In this document: positions 1 through 11,246 of the stretch, in pieces | How the letters are laid out: each line of letters opens with the position of its first letter | Position numbering within the stretch: position 1 is the stretch's first letter | From: Sulfurisphaera tokodaii str. 7 | Lineage (GTDB): Archaea; Thermoproteota; Thermoprotei_A; Sulfolobales; Sulfolobaceae | DNA: 64,000 bases | Assembly: GCF_000011205.1 (NCBI RefSeq) | Contig: NC_003106.2 | Span: forward strand, 1,440,001 to 1,504,000 | Reading direction: 5' to 3' | Notes under the pieces: generated by a model | Told to the model about the DNA's origin: nothing | The model's input: only the letters and a program-made list of their open reading frames with translations | The model's database searches: none | Made by a program: the position numbers and the translations under genes

Positions 1-1
1 A

Positions 2-58
2 AATCAAGTTTTTGATGATATAAGGGATAAAATAGCCCAAATTTTATTTGGTGAGTAA
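2..58 (+). CDS. atpE: A-type ATP synthase subunit E, C-terminal fragment
   Basis: The window opens inside a reading frame that ends at TAA 56-58 and encodes only the last 18 residues, ending [10 protein letters not shown]. The tail resembles the end of the peripheral-stalk E subunit (the Sulfolobus delta subunit), which commonly ends in an I/V-A-x-x-L-F-G pattern. Its position directly before atpA fits the Sulfolobus delta-alpha-beta-gamma-epsilon-c order. The GGTGAG inside its last codons is the ribosome-binding site of atpA. The identification rests on a short tail plus gene order, so it is tentative. Confidence 0.6.
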
Positions 59-59
59 T

Positions 60-1838
60 ATGGTCTCTGAAGGTAGGGTCGTGAGAGTAAACGGACCTTT
101 AGTTATAGCTGATGGTATGAGAGAAGCACAAATGTTTGAGGTAGTATATGTAAGTGATCTTAAATTAGTAGGTGAAATAACAAGAATTGAAGGAGATAGA
201 GCATTTATTCAAGTTTATGAAAGTACTGACGGTGTAAAACCTGGTGATAAAGTTTATAGATCTGGAGCCCCATTATCAGTAGAATTAGGTCCTGGGTTAA
301 TAGGAAAAATATATGATGGTTTACAGAGACCACTTGATTCTATAGCAAAAGTTTCTAATTCCCCATTTGTAGCTAGAGGTGTATCTATACCAGCGTTAGA
401 TAGACAAACTAAATGGCATTTTGTTCCTAAGGTAAAAAGTGGTGACAAAGTAGGTCCTGGGGATATAATTGGTGTGGTTCAAGAAACCGACCTTATAGAG
501 CACAGAATTTTAATTCCCCCAAATGTTCATGGGACTTTAAAAGAATTAGCTAGAGAAGGAGATTATACTGTGGAAGATGTAGTAGCTGTAGTTGATATGA
601 ATGGTGATGAAATACCAGTAAAAATGTACCAAAAATGGCCAGTCAGAATACCTAGACCTTATAAAGAAAAATTGGAACCAGTAGAGCCCTTACTAACTGG
701 CATAAGAGTTTTAGACACTGTATTTCCTATTGCAAAAGGTGGAACAGCCGCTATTCCAGGACCTTTCGGTAGTGGAAAGACTGTAACATTGCAAAGTCTA
801 GCAAAATGGTCTGCTGCAAAGGTTGTAATTTATGTAGGTTGTGGCGAAAGAGGAAATGAGATGACTGACGAGTTAAGATCTTTCCCGAAGTTAAAAGACC
901 CTTGGACTGGAAAGCCACTCCTATTAAGAACTATATTAGTTGCTAATACTAGCAATATGCCAGTAGCAGCTAGAGAATCTAGTATTTATGTTGGAGTTAC
1001 TATGGCCGAATATTTCAGAGATCAAGGTTATGATGTATTACTTGTTGCTGATTCTACGAGTAGATGGGCTGAGGCACTAAGGGATTTAGGAGGAAGAATG
1101 GAAGAGATGCCAGCTGAAGAAGGTTTCCCAAGCTATTTACCGTCTAGATTAGCTGAATATTATGAAAGAGCTGGAAGAGTTATAGCTCTTGGTAATCCAG
1201 AAAGATATGGTTCAGTTACTATAGCTTCTGCAGTTTCTCCTCCTGGAGGTGATTTTACAGAACCAGTTACTAGCAATACTTTAAGATTTGTAAGAGTTTT
1301 TTGGCCTTTAGACGTTTCATTAGCACAAGCAAGGCATTATCCAGCAATTAATTGGATTCAAGGGTTCTCTGCATACGTGGACTTAGTAGCTCAATGGTGG
1401 CATAAGAATGTAGATCCTAATTGGAAAGAGATGCGTGATACTATGATGAAAGTCTTGATAAGAGAAGATGAGTTAAGACAGATTGTTAGATTAGTGGGTC
1501 CAGAATCTTTAGCTGAAAAAGATAAATTAGTCCTAGAGGCTGCTAAACTAATAAAAGACGCTTTCCTTAAACAGAATGCTTATGATGATATTGATGCCTT
1601 TTCTTCACCTCAAAAGCAGGTAAGAATTATGAGGTTAATCTATATATTTTATAATCAGTCCCAAGATCTTATCAGTAAAGGTGTTCCATTGAAGAAGATA
1701 TTAGACAAAGTCGGTCCTATAGAGCCAGAAATTATCAGAATTAAATACACGATTAAGAATGATGAGTTAAATAAGATTGACGAGATAGAGAATAAATTAA
1801 AAGCTACATTTGATTCATTATTAAAAGAGGTGAGCTAA
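60..1838 (+). CDS. atpA: A-type ATP synthase catalytic subunit A
   Basis: Catalytic subunit of the A1 head, which makes ATP from the proton gradient on the cytoplasmic side of the membrane. The 592-residue product has the family length. The Walker A loop GPFGSGKT is at about residues 234-241 and the Walker B-type strand LLVAD at about 327-331; the long insertion typical of A/V-type catalytic subunits lies between the N-terminal barrel and the P-loop. I chose ATG 60 because GGTGAG lies four bases upstream. TTG 48 and GTG 51 are in frame but lie inside the preceding gene and would add a few residues. atpB follows with no gap. Confidence 0.97.
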
Positions 1839-3236
1839 ATGAGTCTCCTTAATGTTAGGGAATATTCAAATATTTCAATGATTAAAGGTCCATTAATTGC
1901 TGTTCAAGGGGTTAGTGATGCAGCTTATAATGAATTAGTTGAAATTGAGATGCCGGATGGAAGTAAAAGAAGAGGATTAGTTGTAGATTCTCAGATGGGT
2001 GTTACATTTGTTCAAGTATTTGAAGGCACTACTGGAATCTCTCCTACTGGTTCCAAAGTAAGGTTTCTAGGTAGAGGTTTAGAGGTCAAAATATCAGAAG
2101 AGATGTTAGGTAGAATATTTAATCCATTGGGTGAGCCATTAGATAATGGTCCACCAGTAATAGGTGGTGAAAAGAGAAACATAAATGGTGATCCAATAAA
2201 TCCAGCAACTAGAGAATATCCAGAAGAATTTATACAAACTGGTATATCCGCGATAGATGGTTTAAATTCATTACTCAGAGGTCAAAAATTACCGATCTTC
2301 AGTGGAAGCGGTTTACCTGCAAATACTTTAGCTGCTCAGATAGCAAAACAAGCTACTGTTAGAGGAGAAGAAAGTAATTTCGCAGTAGTATTTGCCGCTA
2401 TAGGAGTTAGATATGATGAAGCGTTATTCTTTAGAAAATTTTTCGAAGAAACCGGGGCAATTAATAGAGTAGCTATGTTCGTTACATTAGCTAATGATCC
2501 GCCATCTTTAAAGATCTTAACTCCTAAAACTGCTTTAACTTTAGCCGAATATTTAGCATTTGAAAAGGATATGCATGTATTGGCAATATTAATTGATATG
2601 ACTAACTATTGTGAAGCTTTAAGAGAGTTAAGTGCCTCTAGAGAAGAAGTTCCAGGTAGAGGTGGTTATCCTGGTTATATGTATACTGATTTAGCTACAA
2701 TCTATGAAAGAGCTGGAAAAGTAATAGGTAAGAAAGGATCAATTACTCAAATGCCTATATTAACAATGCCTAATGATGACATGACTCATCCCATTCCAGA
2801 TTTAACTGGATATATAACAGAAGGGCAGATTGTGTTAGATAGATCACTATTTAATAAGGGTATATATCCTCCAATTAATGTACTGATGAGTTTATCAAGG
2901 TTGATGAAAGATGGTATTGGAGAAGGTAAAACGAGAGATGATCATAAAGATTTATCTAATCAGTTGTTTGCAGCTTATGCTAGGGCTCAAGATATAAGAG
3001 GTTTAGCTGCAATAATAGGTGAGGATAGTTTATCTGAAGTAGATAGGAAATATTTATTATTTGCTGAAGCATTCGAAAGAAGATTTGTCGCTCAAGGTGT
3101 TAACGAAAATAGAAGCATAGAAACTACCTTAGATATAGGTTGGGAAGTATTATCTATATTACCAGAGTCAGAACTTTCACTTATAAGGTCAGAATATATT
3201 AAGAAATATCATCCTAATTACCGTGGTAAGAAATGA
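1839..3236 (+). CDS. atpB: A-type ATP synthase regulatory subunit B
   Basis: Non-catalytic nucleotide-binding subunit that alternates with subunit A in the A1 hexamer. It is 465 residues, the usual length. Where subunit A has a P-loop, this protein has [11 protein letters not shown] (about residues 155-165), with no lysine for phosphate binding, which is the hallmark of B subunits. ATG 1839 directly follows the atpA stop and has GGTGAG eight bases upstream. The stop overlaps the atpD start (ATGA), so the head subunits are probably translationally coupled. Confidence 0.97.
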   Translation: MSLLNVREYSNISMIKGPLIAVQGVSDAAYNELVEIEMPDGSKRRGLVVDSQMGVTFVQVFEGTTGISPTGSKVRFLGRGLEVKISEEMLGRIFNPLGEPLDNGPPVIGGEKRNINGDPINPATREYPEEFIQTGISAIDGLNSLLRGQKLPIFSGSGLPANTLAAQIAKQATVRGEESNFAVVFAAIGVRYDEALFFRKFFEETGAINRVAMFVTLANDPPSLKILTPKTALTLAEYLAFEKDMHVLAILIDMTNYCEALRELSASREEVPGRGGYPGYMYTDLATIYERAGKVIGKKGSITQMPILTMPNDDMTHPIPDLTGYITEGQIVLDRSLFNKGIYPPINVLMSLSRLMKDGIGEGKTRDDHKDLSNQLFAAYARAQDIRGLAAIIGEDSLSEVDRKYLLFAEAFERRFVAQGVNENRSIETTLDIGWEVLSILPESELSLIRSEYIKKYHPNYRGKK

Positions 3237-3883
3237 GCTCTAGAAAAATTCTACCTACAAAACTTAATTTGATTAATTTAAGAAAACAAATAAGATTAAC
3301 TAGAACTATAAAGAGATTACTGGAAAACAAAAGAGAAGTCCTTTTGATATATTTAAGAGAATATGCTAATGAGTATGAGAAACTTTATTCAGAAGTTAGT
3401 CAATTGCTCAAAGAGGTCTATGAAACATATTTAATGGGTGTAAGTGCAGAAGGGATATCTACAGTTGAATCTTATGCTAACTCAGTTCCTCCATCTTTGC
3501 AAGTAAAAAGTGATCTTAAGGTTCTTTTTGGAGTAAGAATACCTATAGTTAAACTTGATGAAAATTCTATACAACCTCAACCTTTTGGTGATATAGAAGT
3601 TTCACCCTATATAACTAAATCAAGAGATGCGATTGCCGAAGCATTTAAGAAAATATTAGAGCTAGTTGAAATGGAATCTGCAATTAGGTCATTATCTACT
3701 GAGTTAAGAAAAACTCAGAGACTAATTAATGCAATAGATTCTTATATACTTCCATATTATACTTCTTCTGCTAAATATATTAAAGGGGTTCTTGATGATA
3801 GAACAAGAGAAGAATTTGTTAGACTTAAGATGATAAGAAAAGTCCTCCAAAGGAGGAGAGGGGAAAATGTCGGAAATAGATAA
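3233..3883 (+). CDS. atpD: A-type ATP synthase central-stalk subunit D
   Basis: Subunit D (called gamma in older Sulfolobus work) forms the coiled-coil rotor shaft inside the A/B hexamer. The 216-residue protein has the expected long N- and C-terminal helices (about 1-75 and 120-200) around a short globular segment, and starts with the family pattern [16 protein letters not shown]. It overlaps atpB by four bases and the following small gene by 17 bases. Confidence 0.93.
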   Translation: MSSRKILPTKLNLINLRKQIRLTRTIKRLLENKREVLLIYLREYANEYEKLYSEVSQLLKEVYETYLMGVSAEGISTVESYANSVPPSLQVKSDLKVLFGVRIPIVKLDENSIQPQPFGDIEVSPYITKSRDAIAEAFKKILELVEMESAIRSLSTELRKTQRLINAIDSYILPYYTSSAKYIKGVLDDRTREEFVRLKMIRKVLQRRRGENVGNR

Positions 3884-4046
3884 ATCCACAATTGATAAAT
3901 ATATAAATATTTTGAAATCAAAACTTGATCAGAAGAAAAATGAATTACTTTCAAAAATAAATATGGAATATGAAAAAACACTGAAGCAACGACTAGATGA
4001 GTTGGAGAAGCTTAAAGGAAATATTTTAAAGGAAGTTCAAAAATAA
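3867..4046 (+). CDS. Small A-type ATP synthase subunit (Sulfolobus epsilon)
   Basis: A 59-residue frame starts at ATG 3867, inside the end of atpD, with GGAGGAGAGGGG just upstream as a strong ribosome-binding site, and stops at TAA 4044. The product is almost entirely helical and charged (runs such as [16 protein letters not shown]). It sits between subunit D and the proteolipid, where S. acidocaldarius encodes its roughly 7 kDa epsilon subunit. By size and coiled-coil character it may act like the peripheral-stalk G/H subunits of other A-type enzymes, but that is inference. It is easily missed because it is short and overlapping. Confidence 0.85.
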   Translation: MSEIDKSTIDKYINILKSKLDQKKNELLSKINMEYEKTLKQRLDELEKLKGNILKEVQK

Positions 4047-4063
4047 TATCACGGTGTCTTGAT

Positions 4064-4369
4064 ATGAAGAAAACGTGGCTACCATTTCTCTTGTTACCAC
4101 TTCTAGTATCTGCTACTATTTTTTCAGCACAAGCTCCCTATGATACTGCACAAGGTTTTGAAGGACTTAACATAGGTGCTGGATTGGCAATTGGTTTAGC
4201 TGCTATAGGTGCTGGCGTTGCTGTAGGTATGGCTGCTGCTGCTGGTATTGGTGTACTAACAGAAAGAAGAGACATGTTTGGTACAATTTTAATCTTCGTA
4301 GCTATAGGTGAAGGAATAGCCGTATACGGTATCTTGTTCGCGGTATTAATGCTATTCGGTAAGTTCTAA
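4064..4369 (+). CDS. atpK: A-type ATP synthase proteolipid subunit K (c ring)
   Basis: Ring subunit of the membrane A0 motor that carries protons. The 101-residue precursor starts with a signal-like segment ([17 protein letters not shown], about residues 1-24), seen in Sulfolobus proteolipids and probably removed. Two membrane helices follow: a glycine/alanine-rich one (about 35-62, [18 protein letters not shown]) and a second (about 74-100) carrying the proton-binding glutamate in [10 protein letters not shown]. The loop TERRDMF joins them. It is the last gene of the cluster and is followed by a T-rich terminator. Confidence 0.95.
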   Translation: MKKTWLPFLLLPLLVSATIFSAQAPYDTAQGFEGLNIGAGLAIGLAAIGAGVAVGMAAAAGIGVLTERRDMFGTILIFVAIGEGIAVYGILFAVLMLFGKF

Positions 4370-4380
4370 AAGACAAAAAT

Positions 4381-4413
4381 GTTTTTTATCTTCTTCTTAT
4401 TTTCCTTTTCCTA
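4381..4413 (+). terminator. T-rich terminator after the ATP synthase genes, overlapping the proS promoter
   Basis: Directly after atpK there is a pyrimidine tract with runs of T (TTTTTT at 4382-4387, then TTCTTCTTATTTTCCTTTTCC), the usual form of archaeal terminators. The first T-run plus AT (about 4382-4389) lies 26-33 bases before the proS ATG and may also serve as a weak TATA element, so termination and the next promoter share the same stretch. Confidence 0.6.
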
Positions 4414-4414
4414 A

Positions 4415-5866
4415 ATGAAAGTTTCCAAGGAAAAGTGGGAGAAAAATTTTAGTGAATGGTTAGATTGGGTATTAAGAGAGGCTGAGATTTACGATTATGG
4501 CCGATATCCCGTAAAAGGTATGGGGGTATGGATGCCATATGGTTTCAAGATAAGGCAAAATGTGCTTCAACTTATCAGAAAATTATTAGATGAAACAGGA
4601 CATGAAGAAGTTTTATTTCCATTACTTATTCCAGAAGATCTATTGAAAAAAGAAAGTGAACACATAAGGGGATTTGAGGAAGAAGTCTATTGGGTAACTA
4701 AGGGTGGTTCTCAAGATCTAGATGTAAAATTAGCATTAAGACCTACCAGTGAAACTTCTATAACGTTTATGGAATCTTTTTGGGTTAAAAGTTACAAACA
4801 ATTACCTAAAAAATATTACCAAATTGTTAGTGTATTTAGATACGAGACTAAAGCTACAAGGCCTATGATGAGATTAAGGGAAATAACAACTTTCAAGGAA
4901 GCTCATACACTTCACGAAACATATGAAGATGCGGCTAGGCAAGTAGACGAAGCTATAAATATATATAAAGCGTTCTTTGATGAGCTTGGAATTCCATATA
5001 TGATTTCTAAAAGACCAGAATGGGATAAATTTGCTGGAGCTGAGTACACTATAGCTTTTGATACTATATTACCAGATTCGAGAGTTTTACAAATAGGTAC
5101 TGTGCATCATTTAGGTCAGCACTTTACGAAGGCTTTTGATTTCAAAATCCAAAGAAAAGATGGAAGTTTAGATTATCCTCATCAAACTAGTTATGGGATT
5201 TCAGATAGAGTAATAGCAGTACTTATAGCTATAAATGGTGATGATCATGGTCCAGTACTAAACCCTGTAATAGCACCAATAAAGGTAGTTATAGTTCCTA
5301 TACCAGCTAAGGATGAAGAAACAACTGCTAAAATTATTAACTATGCTAAAGAAGTTGGAGAGAATCTAAAGAATAGAGGCATTACTGTGGTAATAGATGA
5401 TGATAAAGAGAAAACACCTGGTGAGAAGTTCTATATATGGGAATTAAAAGGAGTTCCTTTAAGAATTGAAATAGGCCCTAAGGAACTAAATAATAATACT
5501 GTTTATATTAAAAGAAGGGATACTTTTGAAGGTAAATCAGTGCCTAAAGATAAGGCAGTAGAGGAGGTAAATACTCTATTAGAGAAAATAAAGAATGATT
5601 TACATGAGAAGGCGTTAAAGTTCTTAAAAGAGAGGATAATATATACTGAAGACCTTAATGAAGCTAAAAAGATTTTAGAAGAAAGAGCTGGCGTTGTTGA
5701 AGTACCATGGTGTGGTGATAATAATTGCGGCTTGCAACTTCAGGATGTAACTAATGCTAGAGTTTTGGGTATTCCTCTTGATGAGGATAAAGATGTTAGT
5801 AATGCAAAATGTGTAATGTGTAAAAAACCAGCAAAATCATTACTTAGGTTGGCAAAAACTTATTAA
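4415..5866 (+). CDS. proS: Prolyl-tRNA synthetase
   Basis: Class II synthetase that charges tRNA-Pro in the cytoplasm. The 483-residue protein is the archaeal/eukaryal type. Residues 1-280 form the catalytic domain with class II motifs ([21 protein letters not shown]); an anticodon-binding domain follows at about 285-390; the C-terminal zinc domain has four cysteines at about 433, 438, 466 and 469. The terminal tyrosine typical of this type is present (AKTY). ATG 4415 has no Shine-Dalgarno sequence, so the mRNA is probably leaderless. Confidence 0.97.
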   Translation: MKVSKEKWEKNFSEWLDWVLREAEIYDYGRYPVKGMGVWMPYGFKIRQNVLQLIRKLLDETGHEEVLFPLLIPEDLLKKESEHIRGFEEEVYWVTKGGSQDLDVKLALRPTSETSITFMESFWVKSYKQLPKKYYQIVSVFRYETKATRPMMRLREITTFKEAHTLHETYEDAARQVDEAINIYKAFFDELGIPYMISKRPEWDKFAGAEYTIAFDTILPDSRVLQIGTVHHLGQHFTKAFDFKIQRKDGSLDYPHQTSYGISDRVIAVLIAINGDDHGPVLNPVIAPIKVVIVPIPAKDEETTAKIINYAKEVGENLKNRGITVVIDDDKEKTPGEKFYIWELKGVPLRIEIGPKELNNNTVYIKRRDTFEGKSVPKDKAVEEVNTLLEKIKNDLHEKALKFLKERIIYTEDLNEAKKILEERAGVVEVPWCGDNNCGLQLQDVTNARVLGIPLDEDKDVSNAKCVMCKKPAKSLLRLAKTY

Positions 5867-5899
5867 TAATATAAACTAGGAATTAAATAGGGTGCTAAT

Positions 5900-6187
5900 T
5901 TGCCAAAGAAAAGAGAAAATAGAGGAAGGAGAAAGGGAGACAAAGGTCACGTAGGTTATATTTATTGTGATCAATGTGGTGCCAGAGTACCAGAAGATAA
6001 AGCTATATGTGTTACAAAGATGTATAGTCCAGTAGATCCAGCTTTAGCTTCTGAACTAGAAAAGAAAGGAGCCATAATAATGAGATATCCAGTTACTAAA
6101 TGTTATTGTGTAAATTGTGCTGTATTCTTGGGAATAATTAAGATTAGACCAGAAGAAGAAAGAAAACAAAAAGCAAAACTCTACTAA
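5900..6187 (+). CDS. rps26e: Small ribosomal subunit protein S26e
   Basis: Archaeal/eukaryal ribosomal protein of the 30S platform. The 95-residue protein begins PKKRENRGRRKG, a basic N-terminus typical of S26e, and has a zinc site made of C23-x2-C26 and C70-x2-C73. The start is TTG 5900 with GGTG nine bases upstream; no ATG is available in frame before the conserved basic stretch. S26e is present in Crenarchaeota and eukaryotes and absent from most other archaea, which supports the placement of the organism. Confidence 0.93.
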   Translation: MPKKRENRGRRKGDKGHVGYIYCDQCGARVPEDKAICVTKMYSPVDPALASELEKKGAIIMRYPVTKCYCVNCAVFLGIIKIRPEEERKQKAKLY

Positions 6188-6192
6188 TAAAC

Positions 6193-6231
6193 TTTTTTAT
6201 GCATTTCATGTATATTTTAATTTGACGTCAA
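6193..6231 (+). promoter_or_regulatory. Promoter of pdxST
   Basis: An AT-rich TATA-like element (TTTTTTATGC, about 6194-6203) lies about 30 bases before the pdxS ATG. No Shine-Dalgarno match precedes that ATG, which fits a leaderless transcript starting at or near 6230. Confidence 0.5.
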
Positions 6232-7242
6232 ATGAGATTATATGAACTAAGTTTTTATGAGGTCGAGCAATTCTTTTATAAGCTAGCAGAAGTGAGAGAT
6301 ATAATCAAAGATCAAGGTTTACTTTCCTTTTTACCACAAAAGTTAGACGCAGAATTAGTCCAGGGTTCTACTATGGTAAAACATGCCTTTCCAATATTTC
6401 AGAAGGGAGGAGTTGTTATGGACGTAACTAATGTTACCCAGGCGGAAATCGCTGAAGATGCTGGAGCTACTGCTGTAATGGTTTTAGATAAACTACCTTA
6501 TGACGTAAGAAAAAGTGGTGGTGTAGCAAGGATGGCTGACCCTAAGATAATTGAAGAAGTCATGAATTCTATTACAATCCCTGTTATGGCTAAGGTGAGA
6601 ATAGGACACTATTATGAAGCTAAAATACTGGAAGCCTTAGGTGTTGATATGATAGATGAGAGTGAAGTACTAACTCCAGCTGATGAGGAACACCATATTA
6701 ATAAATGGGAATTTAAAGTACCTTTTGTAAATGGTGCAAGGAACTTAGGAGAAGCTTTAAGAAGGATAACAGAAGGTGCATCAATGATTAGAACTAAAGG
6801 TGAGGCTGGTACTGGTAATGTAAGTGAAGCTGTTAAACACATGAAGATAATAAATGGTGAAATAAGGTCGTTGATTTCCATGTCAGAAGAAGATAGAATG
6901 AAAAAAGCAAGAGAATATCAAGTTCCATATCAAATAGTTGAGTTAACAGTAAAGTTAGGAAGATTACCAGTAGTTAATTTCGCTGCTGGAGGTATTGCAA
7001 CACCAGCAGATGCCGCATTAATGATGTGGTTAGGTGCCGATGGCATATTTGTAGGTTCTGGTATCTTTAAGAGCCAAGACCCTGATGTTAGAGCGAAGGC
7101 TATAGTATTAGCTACCGCTAACTGGGAAGACCCAGAAATAGTTCTTGAAGCTCAAAAGATGATAAGCGAGAGTAAAAGCATGATGGGAATTGATATTAAA
7201 GCATTGAAGCCAGAGGAATTACTTCAGGTGAGAGGTCAATGA
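6232..7242 (+). CDS. pdxS: Pyridoxal 5'-phosphate synthase, synthase subunit PdxS
   Basis: Condenses ribose 5-phosphate, glyceraldehyde 3-phosphate and ammonia to pyridoxal 5'-phosphate. It forms dodecamers decorated with PdxT, the glutaminase that supplies ammonia. The 336-residue barrel keeps both catalytic lysines, K121 in VMAKVRIGH and K189 in [11 protein letters not shown], with the family spacing of 68 residues (K81 and K149 in Bacillus). It is longer at the N-terminus than bacterial PdxS (about 40 residues), as is common in archaea. Its stop overlaps the pdxT start (ATGA). Confidence 0.97.
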   Translation: MRLYELSFYEVEQFFYKLAEVRDIIKDQGLLSFLPQKLDAELVQGSTMVKHAFPIFQKGGVVMDVTNVTQAEIAEDAGATAVMVLDKLPYDVRKSGGVARMADPKIIEEVMNSITIPVMAKVRIGHYYEAKILEALGVDMIDESEVLTPADEEHHINKWEFKVPFVNGARNLGEALRRITEGASMIRTKGEAGTGNVSEAVKHMKIINGEIRSLISMSEEDRMKKAREYQVPYQIVELTVKLGRLPVVNFAAGGIATPADAALMMWLGADGIFVGSGIFKSQDPDVRAKAIVLATANWEDPEIVLEAQKMISESKSMMGIDIKALKPEELLQVRGQ

Positions 7243-7841
7243 AAATTGGAATTGTTGCATATCAAGGTAGCTTTGAAGAACATGCGTTACAGACTAAAAG
7301 AGCTTTGGACAATTTGAAAATTCAAGGAGATATAGTTGCTGTGAAAAAACCTAATGATTTGAAAGATGTTGATGCTATAATAATACCTGGCGGAGAGAGT
7401 ACAACCATTGGCGTTGTTGCTCAAAAACTTGGTATTTTAGATGAATTAAAAGAGAAAATAAATTCTGGGATACCAACTTTAGGTACTTGTGCTGGAGCAA
7501 TAATTTTAGCAAAAGATGTTACAGACGCCAAAGTCGGTAAAAAATCTCAGCCGTTAATTGGTTCAATGGATATTTCTGTGATTAGAAACTATTATGGTAG
7601 ACAAAGAGAAAGTTTTGAAGCAACTGTTGATTTATCAGAAATAGGGGGAGGAAAGACTAGAGTTGTGTTTATAAGAGCTCCTGCTATAGTCAAAACATGG
7701 GGAGATGCAAAGCCATTATCAAAACTTAATGATGTAATAATTATGGCTATGGAGAGAAATATGGTTGCTACAACATTTCATCCAGAGTTATCTTCAACTA
7801 CTGTAATTCACGAGTTTCTCATTAAAATGGCAAAGAAATAG
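7239..7841 (+). CDS. pdxT: Pyridoxal 5'-phosphate synthase, glutaminase subunit PdxT
   Basis: Class I glutamine amidotransferase that hydrolyses glutamine and passes ammonia to PdxS. The 200-residue protein has the PGGEST oxyanion motif, the nucleophile C84 in GTCAGA, and the His-Glu pair of the triad in TFHPELSS near the end. It overlaps pdxS by four bases, so both subunits are probably made together. Confidence 0.97.
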   Translation: MKIGIVAYQGSFEEHALQTKRALDNLKIQGDIVAVKKPNDLKDVDAIIIPGGESTTIGVVAQKLGILDELKEKINSGIPTLGTCAGAIILAKDVTDAKVGKKSQPLIGSMDISVIRNYYGRQRESFEATVDLSEIGGGKTRVVFIRAPAIVKTWGDAKPLSKLNDVIIMAMERNMVATTFHPELSSTTVIHEFLIKMAKK

Positions 7842-7886
7842 GTTTATTAGTTTTTAAATTAGATTAATTTTTAAGGGTTCAAACTA

Positions 7887-9419
7887 TTGCCTCCGAAAGA
7901 TCTTTTAATAGATAAGTCAGCCTTAATACATGGCGTATCTAAATATTTAGAGCGTAAAATTATATACGGTAATATCTTAATTCATAAAAGATTATTAAGC
8001 GAGATAGAGAAAGATGCTCGAGAAGGTCTTGTTACTGCTGAAATAGCTCTTGATGAGATTAAAAGGTTGAGAGATGTCTCCGAATCACTTTTAGTTAGCT
8101 TTGAAATAGTTGGTGATTTAATTAGTAGACAAGATACAAATGATGAATTAAGGGAATATTGCCTTAAAAGAGGATGTACTATAGTTACAGCTGATGAGAT
8201 ACAGAAACAAATTGCAGAGAATTTAGGTATAGATGTATTTTACTTAAGTCCATTAGAGAATGCTTTAGAAATAGAGAGTTACTTTGACGAAAATACTATG
8301 AGTGTTCATCTAAAGGAAGGAACCACACCAAAGGCAAAAAGAGGGAAACCGGGTTATTGGCAGTTTGTAGAATTATCTTCAGAGATCACGTCTGGCTATC
8401 AAATAAAGAAATTAGTAAGTGAAATATTAGCCTCGGTCAAGTACGTTAAGGATTCTTTCATAGAAATTGAAAGAAAAGGTTCAACAATAGTTCAGTTAGG
8501 TAACTATAGGGTTATAATCACTCACCCACCGTTAAGTGATGGCTGGGAAGTTACAATAACTAGACCAGTGACAAGGAAGAAGCTTGAAGATTATAACTTA
8601 CATGAGAAATTAATGAATAGATTAAAAGAACATGCAGAAGGAATTTTAATTGCTGGTTCTCCAGGTATGGGGAAGACAACATTTGCCCAAGCTTTAGCAG
8701 AGTTTTATAATAGAATGGGAAAAGTAGTTAAGACTATTGAATCACCTAGAGATATGCATTTACCACCAGAAATAACCCAATACTCAAAGAATTACGCTGA
8801 AGTTGGAGAACTTCATGACATATTATTACTCAGTAGACCTGACTATACTGTATATGATGAAATGAGGAATGACGAGGATTTTAAGTTATATATTGATTTA
8901 CGATTAGCTGGAATAGGAATGATAGGAGTAGTCCACGCAACATCACCTATAGATGCTATTCATAGATTTATAAATAGGGTTGATATAGGAACTATTCCTA
9001 ATATCTTGGATACAGTAATATTTATTCATGCAGGAAATGTGGCTAAAGTTTACAGTTTGGATATGACAGTAAAAGTTCCTACTGGATTGAGAGAGGCTGA
9101 TTTAGCCAGACCAGTAGTTGAAGTTAAGGATTTAATAGAGGATAAAGTTGAATATGAGATTTATGTATTTGGAGAACAAACAATGTTAGTACCAGTTGGT
9201 AAAATAGCTGGAAACAAACAGAATGCAATGCAGAATAAACTAGAGAGAGTCATACTTAATGTGATTCCAAATGCTTCGGTAACTTATGAAAACGGAGAAT
9301 ATGTTATAACAATTCCTAAAGAAGAAATAGGCAAATTTAATAAAAAGCTAGTTAGCAAGTTAAAGAGGTATGAGAAGAAGCACGGAATTAGAATAAGAGT
9401 TAAGTTTGATACTTCATAA
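7887..9419 (+). CDS. pina: PIN-domain ATPase (PINA, Holliday-junction migration ATPase)
   Basis: The 510-residue protein has an N-terminal PIN domain (about 1-130, with acidic residues in LLIDKSAL and TADEIQ), a central hexameric ATPase core with Walker A GSPGMGKTT (about 257-265) and the acidic strand VYDEMR, and a C-terminal KH-like domain (about 425-505, GKIAGNKQNAM). This order matches the archaeal PINA family; the Sulfolobus islandicus member was reported as a branch-migration ATPase working with Hjc. The neighbouring convergent gene is hjc, which strengthens the call. TTG 7887 is the start (AAGGG upstream). Many databases label this family PilT-type ATPase. Confidence 0.9.
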   Translation: MPPKDLLIDKSALIHGVSKYLERKIIYGNILIHKRLLSEIEKDAREGLVTAEIALDEIKRLRDVSESLLVSFEIVGDLISRQDTNDELREYCLKRGCTIVTADEIQKQIAENLGIDVFYLSPLENALEIESYFDENTMSVHLKEGTTPKAKRGKPGYWQFVELSSEITSGYQIKKLVSEILASVKYVKDSFIEIERKGSTIVQLGNYRVIITHPPLSDGWEVTITRPVTRKKLEDYNLHEKLMNRLKEHAEGILIAGSPGMGKTTFAQALAEFYNRMGKVVKTIESPRDMHLPPEITQYSKNYAEVGELHDILLLSRPDYTVYDEMRNDEDFKLYIDLRLAGIGMIGVVHATSPIDAIHRFINRVDIGTIPNILDTVIFIHAGNVAKVYSLDMTVKVPTGLREADLARPVVEVKDLIEDKVEYEIYVFGEQTMLVPVGKIAGNKQNAMQNKLERVILNVIPNASVTYENGEYVITIPKEEIGKFNKKLVSKLKRYEKKHGIRIRVKFDTS

Positions 9420-9857
9420 GAAAGAATCTAAGGTTCTACTTATTTTACTCTCAACATAACGGACTAGATCTTCTAATTCCATTCCTTTTTCTACTGTTTC
9501 TAAATCTATTGCATAATTTCCTCCCTCAGTTTGCCTTAACATATCAAATTTTATAAACCTTAGCATCTTAGGTAATTTAACGCCTAAAAATAGTTCGCCC
9601 CCACTTCTTTTGGCAAACTCTCTAATGCCTTCAGCTTGTTCTTTCTCTATATATATTTTCTGTCCATTTTTTCTACTTTTTACTTCAATTAATATTATAA
9701 CTCCAGATTTTAATGCGATAATATCTGGTACGTGATCTTTTCTCTTAGAACCACTAGCTGGAGCTCTTATAACAGCAAATCCTTTATCTCTTAGCCTAGA
9801 AACAATATAACGTTCTACCGAAGAACCCCGTGATTTATTGGAATTCACAATATACAT
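9414..9857 (-). CDS. hjc: Holliday junction resolvase Hjc
   Basis: Dimeric nuclease that cuts four-way DNA junctions during recombination and fork repair. The nuclease-core residues are all present: E15, D45, E58 and K60 in the pattern VPD...IEVKSRK, each offset by exactly three from the S. solfataricus residues E12, D42, E55 and K57. That offset suggests that GTG 9848 (codon 4), rather than ATG 9857, may be the true start. The last six bases overlap the end of PINA on the other strand. It lies eight bases downstream of ilvC and may be read from the ilv transcript. Confidence 0.95.
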   Translation of the reverse strand: MYIVNSNKSRGSSVERYIVSRLRDKGFAVIRAPASGSKRKDHVPDIIALKSGVIILIEVKSRKNGQKIYIEKEQAEGIREFAKRSGGELFLGVKLPKMLRFIKFDMLRQTEGGNYAIDLETVEKGMELEDLVRYVESKISRTLDSFL

Positions 9858-9865
9858 ATAAAAAA

Positions 9866-11217
<1,352 letters not shown>

Positions 11218-11246
<29 letters not shown>

